This document shows, in pieces, positions 55,701 to 64,000 of a stretch of 64,000 nucleotides of DNA (positions are counted from its first letter, which is position 1; every line of letters begins with the position of its first letter). The stretch is taken from positions 837,001-901,000 of the forward strand of contig JBANDB010000007.1 of the NCBI GenBank assembly GCA_037576215.1, in the 5' to 3' direction. The DNA comes from Armillaria gallica. Taxonomy: Eukaryota; Basidiomycota; Agaricomycetes; Agaricales; Physalacriaceae. The translations under genes and the position numbers were made by a program. Under the pieces are notes generated by a model, which had not been told where the DNA came from, made no database searches, and saw nothing but the letters and a program-made list of their open reading frames with translations.

Positions 55701-56092
55701 ACATGCGTCGACTTCCTGTGAGGCGAGATGTTGCATTAGTACAGCGAGCTCACTGCAAAGCGATGACGCACATCAACGATCTTGATCGCTGTATTCGCCA
55801 GTCCTGTGACTACCTTGACGTACGGCACCTTGTCCAGCACCTCGCAAATGGCTTGCACGATCCCCAGAATCGCGGCCGCATTGGCAGTCTTGTTCCCTGA
55901 CGTGGTCGCAACAGCGCCAGTCTTATCGGTGTGTCCCCGTCTCCCTCGACGGAAGAGCTTGCTGGTAACAGAGGCGGCATCGTTCGACGAAGATCCGGCA
56001 ACTTGTACTGGCGTGTTTGAGGACGGCAAAGCAAGCGACTGGCTGCCAGATGGATCGCTGAGCACAATCTGTTTCCGACGAAAAATCTTCAT
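52717..56092 (-). CDS. NLR-like gene: helical N-terminus, degenerate NTPase-like domain, NB-ARC, TPRs; frameshifted
   Basis: Five exons: 56092-55754, 55715-55431, 55372-55083, 55037-54657 and 54617-52717. All introns are GT...AG and 38-58 nt; the first contains CTAAT. Residues about 35-150 form a helical region (AAILGIVQAICEVLDKVPYV, LLKVRDTVLEF) like the MLKL-NTD/HeLo-type N-termini of fungal NLRs. FTGRKSILQKL near residue 255 opens an NTPase-like segment without a P-loop but with LLILENVD and ILITSTN. A full NB-ARC follows: VAKGGTGKTQ, LLIFDNADD, SIIITSR, GCQALAVATAGAYI. The C-terminus is six 42-residue TPRs. A 19-bp tandem duplication (53981-54018) shifts the frame after the NB-ARC. As read, the product is about 653 aa without TPRs; with one unit removed the exons total 1059 codons including stop. 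Proteins of this type sense non-self or damage in fungi; no ligand can be inferred. FPPS copy 2 ends 86 bp upstream on the same strand. Confidence 0.8.
52720..53472 (-). repeat. Six tandem 126-bp (42-aa) TPR repeats
   Basis: Each unit reads like HHPNTLISMNNLALIYKKLE followed by QLEKAEVLQTETLKLRREVL plus GE. The inner four are nearly identical, the first and last more diverged. This is the kinesin-light-chain-like TPR layout (TPR_12) common as the sensing domain of fungal NLRs. High unit identity at the DNA level is the condition for repeat-number change by unequal crossing over. Confidence 0.85.
53981..54018 (-). repeat. 19-bp tandem duplication breaking the NLR-like frame
   Basis: GCACAGATCTGCATAAAAA occurs twice in direct succession (53981-53999 and 54000-54018). 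In the sense direction it duplicates the codons for LFMQICA-type sequence and shifts the frame by one, giving a stop at 53951. With a single unit the frame reads KLFMQICAFFHHTAIPVELF and continues into the TPR region. Confidence 0.9.
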
Positions 56093-56178
56093 GGTGGTGG
56101 TAGTTTCTAGTCAAGTGTTGACACGGGGTAAGTCAGCCTTATGTGATACACAGCTAATCTACACTGCCGCTAAATTTC

Positions 56179-57368
56179 CTACTTCGTCCGACGCTTATAA
56201 ATCTTATCAATCAGACTCTTGAAGACCTCCCTCTTCAACGTGCTCTTACCCTCAACCTCTAGAATCATCGCAATAAGCTCCCCAAACACCCTCTCCTCGT
56301 ATTTTCCTCAAATCCACCTGGGGGCTCTCAAACACCACCTTCACCCTCCTCTCGCACTCTGAATCCTTCCTCCCATAGTTATCATCGAGGACCCTCCGCT
56401 GCTCGGGCATGCACACCGCCAGCGCGGTATTCACGCTCCACGAACACTTGTTATCGAGGATATCCATGCCGGTCTGCCCGGGTGTGGCGGAAAAACCGAG
56501 AAAGTTGCCTTGGATCTAGAAGTACTCGCCGATGGAGATGAGGATGGATTTGTGGAGGGCGCAGGGCTCGATGGTTTGGTTCCCAGAGGGGTAGGATTGT
56601 GGGACGTGCGGTGATAGGCGACGGGGAGGTAGAAGGAGTGGTATGCAGTTTTGTATATCATGATCAGCGAATGTCTTCATACAATGGTCAAAACAAGCGC
56701 GACGTCAGCGACAGAAAGTACGTACTTTTTCAGAGAGAACTTGCTCAAATAAATTTAATCCTCTGGAGCAGGGATGAGCTGCCCCTCTCTGTCTGGAACG
56801 TCGTCTCCAGAAAGGCTCCAGAATATCAATGAACATAGTAGCTCTCCCCGCAGAAATGCGGTAATATATCGCAGCCTTGAGCATGAACAAGTCGTTGATG
56901 ACGATTTGACCGACTTTGGAGATGCGGTATCAGTAGGGCTGGTATCGGCACCTAATCAATGAATTCATCATGTCGTTTGAGACGAGGAAGAAGGCTTGGA
57001 ACTGTGAGTGGGCAGGTGAGAACGACAGGCACGGAAGATACAGAAAGTTGGACGCACGAGCGCGATAGCCCAGCCCAGTATGGCAACCTTTGGATACTCG
57101 TTGTCCATCAGCGGATCCCCTTGATGATCTCGGCGGTGTCGACGACAGACATGCCGCGGTTCACCTTGCCTCCGGGGACGTTGTAGTCGAGGTTCTGTGA
57201 TCATAATGAGCTCGGTTCCTTTTTCGCATGAAGGTTTCTCGCCCGCTCGTACCACTCAATCGCATCCTTGAGCATGCCCTCGCCCGTAATGTAGTCGACC
57301 AACTCCTGCCTGATGTCCGTTCATGCTCCTTCAAAACGCGCGTAGCGAGCTGCCTTGTGGGTCGGCAT
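56179..57368 (-). pseudogene. FPPS/ERG20-like pseudogene, copy 2
   Basis: Nearly full length. It starts MPTHKAARYARFEGA, then QELVDYITGEGMLKDAIEWY, LDYNVPGGKVNRGMSVVDTA, EYPKVAILGWAIAL, a GTGCGT...CTCACAG intron, and FQAFFLVSNDMM (first Asp-rich motif altered). Later come IYKTAYHSFYLPVAY, LISIGEYF, GNFLGFSATPGQTG and MDILDNKCSWSVNTAL. The end is NYGRKD and, after a +1 shift in an A-run, LKREVFKSLIDKIYKRRTK at the stop (56179). Lesions: TGA for Trp in the first exon, a frameshift before LMDNEY, TAG in EYF-stop-IQG, and the A-run shift. FPPS is normally about 350 aa and essential, so the working gene must be elsewhere. Confidence 0.85.
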
Positions 57369-57828
57369 GTCTAATGAACGTGAATAGACGTGATAGATAG
57401 GCGCGATAAGAAAGCGGTGCTATATGAATGGTGGTCGTGTCTGAGATTTATTTGTTTGCTTATCCCTGGACAACAATTTCCGTTTCCTGAGAGGACACGG
57501 AGGAGGAGGACAGATGGCGCAAAGATCTGAGTCTCGGACGCCGACATTCAGAACGCGAACACACCCCACGGCAGTCCTCATCCCGCTACACCGACCACAC
57601 ATCCATCTCCTCCACGATTTGAAATCCCGCTGACTTCGCTCCCGGAATTTGGGCTGGTGGCAGCACCGACGGTAAAAGGGTTCGATGGCTGGGTAAACCA
57701 GAATACAGATCTTCCTGGTACGTAGAAGGCGAGATAGGATTGTATGGAAGTATAGGTCATCGATTCTGAGAGTGATCGTTTAACGGAAGATACGTTGAAA
57801 TGGGGAAGGGAGATGGGAGATGGGCGAG
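57369..57828. repeat. Duplicated 5' flank of FPPS copy 2
   Basis: This is the counterpart of 573-1065, in the same orientation relative to the pseudogene. Similarity ends at the GGGAGATGGGCGAG word (57813), beyond which the two margins differ. Confidence 0.65.
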
Positions 57829-59799
57829 TAAGTTGCACCAAAAGCTTTTTGTGGACCACCAGTGCGTGTGCCTTCCTGCCTCGAACACGGTCCATTGACT
57901 CGATCCTGGCACCGACTCGATATTAATAAGTCGTATCCGTAAGGCAGACACGGATGCAAGGAGAAGGGCCGAATTGACTTGGGGACGTTCCTTGACGTAC
58001 TGCGGAAGAGAATCTGTGCAAGAGAGCGTGAATTAGCCACGGAAATGTGAGTACACATAGTCTGCACACCTGCAGTGAGATTCATTCATAACGCAACACA
58101 GGTCGTACATATATACACCAGCATCTCTCGGTTGGCTCGTTGAAATCCCCGCACGGCAGCGATGATTAATTGGGAGGGATGACTTATGTGGCACAAATGA
58201 GAGGAAGGAGAAGGGTCGGAGAAGCGGAGGGCACGCAGGAGACGATGGGAATGAAGAGAGCGACGAAGTACAAGGAAGCTTACCAAATACGAAGGGCAAG
58301 TTGCCAAACATGCCCTTCACCTCATTCATTGAAGAACGTTTTCATGAGTACTGTGGCTGACTTATATTCGAATAATCTTCTAAAGATTGGGTTCTATCGC
58401 ACTCCGCGTCGGGCTCCGTAGAATACTCCTTGGGATTCCTCGAATGATTTTAACCCATTCTTTCTCATGTACAAACGCGACTCGGATTATGTGCTGGTGC
58501 ATCCCTTTGTCATGCAATGACGCAGCCATGCTTAAAGTCATTTGCCCTGAAGACCAGAAATTGTTCTCAGCATCATACCGCTCGAATTGTAGCCCTGGGA
58601 CCTCACACGTCTGCAACATCTGCCCGTGTCACTCGCCACCCTTTTCATGCCTTTCCTCTTCCATAGAAGAGGAGACTATGCAACCCCGAATACGAACATA
58701 GTCAAGAACACAGAATTGACTGCTGAGAGGGCTTCAACGAGATGAGGTGCAGATGATTGCTAGTTGCCTTACCTCTTGCGCAAATGTCTGGCCCAGAGGC
58801 GAGGGCTCTGAAGAATCTCAGTCGATTCCTACCCAAATCATCAGTACATGTGATACAGAAAAAATAAAGGCTTCGCCCACCCGTTTCACGAATCCAATTA
58901 TCAATGACCTTGACGCCGCACGCACAAAGGTATTCGCCAGTGGGGTATATGTGCTACAAAGCCTGCGGAGGGAATCAGCATATACCGCTCGTAGCTCCCG
59001 CCCATGGATGAGAGAATTCACAACGGAAGCATGAACCGACGTCCCACGCATCGATGTCTTGCTAATCTTTGGAAGCGAACTCGCGAGGCTCCCAAGCTTT
59101 ACCAGAGACTCGCCAATCCGCGAAGCCGGGACATGACGCGGTGCAGGGACCACAGATCGGGGAATTGCAGATATTAAGGCGGCAGCGAAGATAGGAATAG
59201 GGTGATATCCGAACCCTAGCGTGTGGCGAATTTTCTGATGTGAAGAAGGTCATTTTTGGAGGACGGCTTGTCGTTGGGTGTGTGCTTCAGCTCGATACTG
59301 CGAAAAGGTGCACATGGGTACGGAGGTAGAATAGTCAATAGACAAAAGAACAGGCGACGAGCGCGTCTTTGTTATCGCAGAGGTAATCGACGAGATCGTT
59401 AATTCAGGTAGGATACTAAGATGTATTGCGTATCAGAGGATTTCCGGATTCTCCTGCATTGACTGAGGATGAAAAAAACGACATGGATTGACACCATACT
59501 CACCGGTCCTATCCTCTCCAACGTTCTCCCATTGTCAGCCGATCCTGTAGTTGGAGTTCGCTGTCCTTTTCCGCCTCCATTTTGGACATCGTTTTCCGTG
59601 AGTCTGTATCGAACAGAAACACGTTGCAACCGGGTCATTTCGTATGTATATCGCAGCTTCGTGTCCAAGAGTTCGTCGTATCATGACGGGACAGGACTGC
59701 CGGTAGACGTCTTGAATGCGATACTGGAAGGTCGATATAGTAATTAAATTCTGGCTGTAATTGAAGTATAAGTTAGGACACACCTTTTTCACTCGGAGT
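57829..59799. other. GC-rich margin without a confident gene
   Basis: Two minus-strand frames have protein-like composition. 58818-59153 contains GESLVKLGSLASSLPKISKT and RELRAVYADSLRRLCSTYTP. 58380-58619 contains ERYDAENNFWSSGQMTLSMA and HIIRVAFVHEKEWVKIIRGI. I recognise neither family and see no clear splice links, so both could be old exons or chance. Confidence 0.3.
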
Positions 59800-60660
59800 C
59801 AGCTTCTCTCCTCTACATAATCGTTCAGCTGGGCTTGTAGATGGCCCTTTCGTCCGCCACACGACAGAGCACCCTTCTAGGTCCTCAATTCAAGTACTTT
59901 GTACCGTGCTCAGCATTGTCGACCACGAGCAGTACCTGTTGCAAGTCGCTGACTGACGGGTTGTTAAGTTCTGTTACGATGATTGAGCGTGTCCTCAGTA
60001 AAATGCTTGAGCCGTATTTTATTGAGGTATTTGTTGAGGATGTGTGTAAGAGAAAGTTGCGTCGCTGTCGAGGATGGTGATGGTAAGAGATGGAGAAACT
60101 CATGATCAACGAACCACCCTGACCTTGTACCACACAGTGACGGACTCAAGGACCTCGACGACACCGTCTATCAAGCCGAGCGTCACCTTCTTCATAGTCA
60201 AGTCTTCTCCTTCCCAGCTGACTGCATTCCCTCCCGCGCATGCACGTTCTCCCTCCGCCGCGTGTCGTTCAACTGAGCGAGAGAAAGGATTTTAGCAAGG
60301 ATGGATTGAACAGTGAACGCCTTACCAAAGATCCACTCCTCGTTCCTGCGTGTAGCAAAGGACCATCCTTTGATACGATCAGAAGCCGCATCCCGCTCGC
60401 TGGAGCCGACGTAATCCTAGACCCATCTATTGAGGCTGAAGCTGGTGCATTGAAGGGATGGGAGCAGGATGCTGGCGGATCTATGTAAAAGCGTGTTAGC
60501 CACTGCAGACAAGGAAATTGAGCACCGACAGCTCACGTTTCCGCCAAGAAGCTGATCGTCACGCCGCTGAGACGATTGAGCGTGCCTTCAGCAGGATGTG
60601 TCGAGTTGGCCTCGTGCGCCGCACTTTCTATTCAATACTTTTCATTTGGTCACTTGTCAC
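59800..60660 (-). pseudogene. R1 dispersed gene-like repeat, members d and e
   Basis: 59800-60130 aligns with 1670-1980: shared words are CTTCTCTCCTCTRCA, TTGAGCGTGTCCTCAG, GTGATGGTAAGAGA and CCTGACCTTGTACC. 60300-60660 aligns with 4400-4560 and 14490-14770: GTGAACGCCTTACC, CACCGACAGCTCACG, ATTGAGCGTGCCTTCAGCAG. On the minus strand I can read a SAPASGMRLLIVSKDGP-like stretch. The frames are broken and the function is unknown. Confidence 0.4.
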
Positions 60661-61929
60661 GATCTCGAATGCGAGTAATTGAGTGTAAAGTCAACCATCA
60701 AAGTCAAGGGCTCCACAAAAAAGGCGTACCTCTCTTCGCCTTCGTGCGCGCGACGACGACAATGGTCCCAGCCACCGAAAACCATCATAGTAGCGTACGT
60801 CAATATCTCCTAGTTCCCTCTATCCCTGGTTGCTTGATGCAGCGCCTGCAGGGAAATCGAGAGCCGAGTGTCCAGGTCATAGGGCGTTTGAAGAGGTGCT
60901 AGACGAGCGTCGACCATACTCTTTCCTCCAACTATCTCAACACCAGTTGCCCCAAGCAGCCGTCCCATTCATCTCGAACGTGATACGTGGTCTTGACACA
61001 AAATTGGTGTGACATGCTGATATCGCTGTGGAACGCAATACGCTGCGTTAGTAAAGGGAAGGCGTGGCGCTTATTCGGAACATATTGGGGAGAGGTGGGG
61101 AGAGGTGGAAGGACGAAGGTGGGCATTAGAACGCCAGCAACAAGCCGGCAATCGAAGAGGTAAGCAAAAAGGAATTTGCCGACTTACCGGACCACGTTCT
61201 TCCCAAAGAGGAAGCAACTCATTTTCCTTCTAACCACTTCCTCCAAAGTTTACCTCGCTATTTCTCACCTTCATCTCGTCGCTTGCTGTGTCTGATGTTC
61301 TCAATTCTCATTCATTCAGATAAAATCGCGTAGGTACGTGTTTCTTCACCTGGTATGCTTCCTCTATCGACGTTCAACACCTCTAGAGTCTAACTGATGC
61401 CTAGGAGCGTGGACGACGTGTTTCCTTTTAATCAGAGTGTTACGACTATATACCGACCTGCAAGAGCATCATACTGCGCGCCATCCCTGAATCTAATAGA
61501 CAAGAGCCCCAACATAGGCGAGTTAGGACGATTAATGATTTGCGACACATCTACGCCATTAACGTCAGTTTCAGCTCCACTGAAATAGGTCCAGGATCCG
61601 CGGCATGCTCATGCTATCAACGTTTTCTGAGTAATAAAGCTGACCTTCAAGATGTGGACGACTGAACTCGCGCAACTGAATGAAGAGACGGCCTGGAGGA
61701 TAGCCTGGGTGTGGTGTTCGACGCCGAGTGGTGCTTTGTGTATAGTGCGTCGTTTCTCTCCCCTGGGTCTTCTGAGACTGACGTCTTTTGATTCTAGCGC
61801 GTCATTGTCAAAAAGTTGGGCCTATGCAACAGCTAGTCTCAATTCGGCATGGTTGGGGCGAGGCTCCGCTTGTCCAAGCACAAGTGCATGCCCTCGGAAC
61901 GGGGAGTACCTTAACTGCTCACCGTCTTG
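60661..61929. other. No gene recognised
   Basis: Short frames only. Around 61700-61900 the plus strand has a stretch reading VFDAEWCFV and, after a GT...AG-like gap, RVIVKKLGLC and GMVGARLRLSKHKCMPSERG, which looks protein-like but is interrupted by stops. No family assignment. Confidence 0.3.
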
Positions 61930-62210
61930 GGTGGTATTTTCCTTCTTGAAGCACGAGTCCCTTATGATTTTTATCTTTATTTTTCGCGTCATGTTTTGTA
62001 GTCTTTACTTTTTGTACGCCAGTAGTATTATCAATATAATTCCCCTTCTTTGCTTCTATATCACCCTCAACGTCGCTTGCTTGAATGACACACGGGATGG
62101 AAGGCATGATCTGTGTCAGCTCCCACGTTCCTTCGACTGTTACCATCATCACCGTCGACGGACGGCGCGACGTTCTCAAGTACACACCGACGAGGGTACT
62201 CAGTCAGCGG
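61930..62210 (+). pseudogene. R1 dispersed gene-like repeat, inverted member f
   Basis: The reverse complement of 61960-62060 matches the AT-rich R1 tail (ATTATATTGATAATACTACT, GTACAAAAAGTAAAGAC). The plus strand next reads VSSHVPSTVTIITVDG, the counterpart of VSSHVAQVSSTPTIITLDDG in member b. It is the only R1 member in this orientation. Confidence 0.4.
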
Positions 62211-62883
62211 GAAGACCCGCAAAGAAATCATTGCATGCCAGGCCAACTAGTACGTGATCAACACGCGTCAATCGTCTCACGGACAGGACAAGGCACCTAG
62301 GCGCTGTTCGTGGTTGGCGACGTTGAGCATGGTACAAAGTACAGGAATACATCGATAGGATCCAGAAAAGATTCTCCATCGTGCAGCGGGCGGAAGGGAT
62401 TCTGAGAAACGAACACCAAGGGAAGAAAAGGTACGTTCTGTCTCTGTAGCTATCTGACAATAGTTCTGACCAGCACCTCCTTCACCATCAAGATATCTCT
62501 CCAATCATGATACGATGAACTCTTGGATGGTGAGCTGAACGAGACCACGACAAATATCGTGACTCCAAAGTCTTCACAGACTCAATGGACTTCGACGATT
62601 TCGTTCTTCCCGGCGGTCCGCTCTTCAAGTTTGTACCTCGTGTCTTCCCTTGGTCGTCTTTTTCGAACGAGTTCAAGCCGGATTGGCGTCGTTCTGGCAA
62701 GCGAGATGCGGGACGGCATCTGTGCCCCGTACTCGGATGTACAACCGCCTGTACGAGACGTCTTTTGGTTCGCTTTTGGCATCACATATAGGTGAGTTGC
62801 CGATGCTCGCTTTCACATTCTGGTTAACATGCTTACCTAAATTCATCAGCATCTCGTCTCTTTCCTTCTGATCTCTTCATATC
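62211..62883. other. No confident gene; one protein-like plus-strand stretch
   Basis: A plus-strand frame (62523-62795) ends RIGVVLASEMRDGICAPYSD and VQPPVRDVFWFAFGITY, followed by a good GTGAGT...CATCAG intron (62796-62848). This could be the end of a real exon. The opposite strand is also open here, so the coding strand is undecided and no family is recognised. Confidence 0.3.
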
Positions 62884-63192
62884 ATGTCTGAGGCAGGGAG
62901 GTACGCAGACAGTGGGAGATTTGAAGGACAGAATGTTTCCACATATGAAGGGCCCGATATCGTTCACTTCTGGGCTTTCACCCGCACCCAATATTTTCCT
63001 TCACACCGGCTGTCCATCTTACACGTTGCCCGCGACCTGCCGCCCCTGTCGTACGCGTGTTTGCTTGAGAATGTCCCACCGGTCGTCCCCCACCCACTGT
63101 GCCAAGCCATCAATAAACGCTTGAAGAGCGAAAAGGGTCGCAACGGAGGGGATAGTGTTCACGACACGGAGTTTGAGGATTCAAACGCATGA
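62884..63192 (+). CDS. Hypothetical protein, 102 aa
   Basis: An ATG-initiated frame reads MSEAGRYADSGRFEGQNVST, YEGPDIVHFWAFTRTQYFPS and ends with an acidic/basic tail NKRLKSEKGRNGGDSVHDTE. It has no signal peptide, membrane segment or motif I recognise. It may be an exon of a longer gene or a chance frame in GC-rich DNA. Confidence 0.25.
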   Translation: MSEAGRYADSGRFEGQNVSTYEGPDIVHFWAFTRTQYFPSHRLSILHVARDLPPLSYACLLENVPPVVPHPLCQAINKRLKSEKGRNGGDSVHDTEFEDSNA

Positions 63193-63621
63193 CCGCCTAC
63201 CCAGCCGTTCGCATAACGTACCGAAAGGTGCGCGATATCTTCCAATTTTGTTGTTTTCGCTGACGCCATGTTTACAGGTCGTCGAGGGTACCACGGAGCT
63301 GCTTGAATGGCTGACGACAAGCCCAGGTTTGAGTGACGACTATTAAGGCTGACTGGTCCGCATTTGATTCATCGCCCTACTGGTGAGTCTCATCACAACT
63401 TCTATTGGTTCCTTCTAACGAGTCTACTACAGCGCAATAGCAGCAAGAATATGTGCTTATCCCGGCCATCACTACAGTACCGATCGTTTTCCCATAGCAA
63501 ATATGAGAGTCGACCGGATAGAGGAGGAGTGACACGAATGAGGAGGTCATTTTGTAGGGTTATGCCCTTCTCAATAGGTAAATTTATTTTGCGTAACAAT
63601 TTGCAACGGTAGACTCACTGA

Positions 63622-64000
63622 TCACACAGCAACGGGTCGTCGGGTTGAACCAACTTTGGGATGAACTAAACCCATGCCAACAGCCCAATCATCCCTCTTG
63701 CTCTCCAAAACCAGCTTTTGCGCCATGTCCAGCCTCCGGTTGTACTTCTCTGGCTCTCCTTTCGTTTGCACGACACAGTCGTACATTTGCAAACATCGAG
63801 ACAACGAATTGCACAGGGTTAAAAGGGCGACAGAGCAAAGTAGCAGGCATGCAATAAGCAAGCTCCCCGCCATAGATGTGTTAAAGGCAAGGATGGCGGA
63901 TGAATAAACCATCATTGTGGCGAACATTACAGAAAAGCTCTCTGGAGCTGAAAGGTCTCGCAGCCATTGACCTGCCGTCACAGCCTTCAGATCGTCTATC
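63622..64000 (-). CDS. C-terminal part of a predicted membrane protein, open at the window edge
   Basis: The frame is open from the right edge to a TGA at 63622. It reads DDLKAVTAGQWLRDLSAPES, then a hydrophobic FSVMFATMMVYSSAILAF and a second hydrophobic stretch GSLLIACLLLCSVALLTL, giving two probable membrane helices. The tail is hydrophilic: LQMYDCVVQTKGEPEKYNRR and RDDWAVGMGLVHPK. There are no stops or frame changes over 125 codons, and the composition is typical of real coding sequence, so this is probably the end of a living host gene. The family is not recognised; the N-terminal portion lies outside the window. Confidence 0.5.
   Translation of the reverse strand, partial: IDDLKAVTAGQWLRDLSAPESFSVMFATMMVYSSAILAFNTSMAGSLLIACLLLCSVALLTLCNSLSRCLQMYDCVVQTKGEPEKYNRRLDMAQKLVLESKRDDWAVGMGLVHPKVGSTRRPVAV

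Noticed and set aside
61652..62257. 201-codon plus-strand frame as a single protein
   Set aside because: It runs through the AT-rich inverted R1 tail and changes composition abruptly; the coding-like pieces lie in other frames.
1..64000. CRISPR arrays, bacterial operons, prophage or telomere repeats
   Set aside because: No regularly spaced short direct repeats with unique spacers, no TTAGGG arrays, and gene structure is intron-containing and fungal throughout.

Overview
The window looks like a chromosome segment from an agaricomycete (mushroom-forming basidiomycete) fungus. The evidence is short introns with GT...AG ends and CTAAT-type branch points, a KDZ transposase with a CxC2 cysteine cluster, a Helitron Rep-helicase, BED/hAT transposases and an NB-ARC/TPR (NLR-like) gene. 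I see no rRNA, tRNA, CRISPR or bacterial operon structure. Most of the window is a graveyard of nested mobile elements. Only the NLR-like gene, a small spliced hypothetical gene and the partial membrane-protein gene at the right edge look close to functional.

Left margin (1-5360) and right margin (56179-62210) are GC-richer and are diverged copies of one block. Each starts with a farnesyl-pyrophosphate-synthase (FPPS) pseudogene on the minus strand, followed by members of an unrecognised dispersed gene-like repeat (called R1 here). The AT-richer middle (about 5.4-52.1 kb) is the transposon island.

Middle, left to right: remnants of two agaricomycete gene families, one with a ubiquitin-protease-like C-terminus (5.6-7.1 kb); a TA-flanked MITE (7368-8108); a complete hAT element with 8-bp target duplication (10208-14421); a KDZ transposase gene (15534-24480, minus) split by a 5.4-kb Helitron (17357-22732) whose excision on paper rejoins the KDZ frame; a small three-exon hypothetical gene (25420-25937); and a stack of an unclassified repeat 'B' (26-35 kb) interrupted by a second MITE, a solo LTR, copies of a noncoding element 'A' and an LTR-like remnant. 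Then come a second, plus-strand hAT transposase remnant (about 37.0-38.8 kb) and a 12.8-kb composite hAT element (39310-52096, perfect 8-bp target duplication). The composite contains a second Helitron copy, itself containing an A element, plus another A element.

Element A (TIR TGATGAGCCT, 4-bp target duplications, 1.63-1.71 kb, no coding content, internal ~20-bp minisatellite) is the best candidate here for an undescribed mobile-element family. The best candidate for interesting host biology is the minus-strand gene at 52717-56092. It has a helical N-terminus, a degenerate NTPase-like domain lacking a P-loop, an intact NB-ARC with GGTGKTQ, and six near-identical 42-residue TPRs. A 19-bp tandem duplication breaks its frame just after the NB-ARC; removing one unit gives a continuous 1058-codon model. 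All calls come from reading the sequence; no database search was possible.
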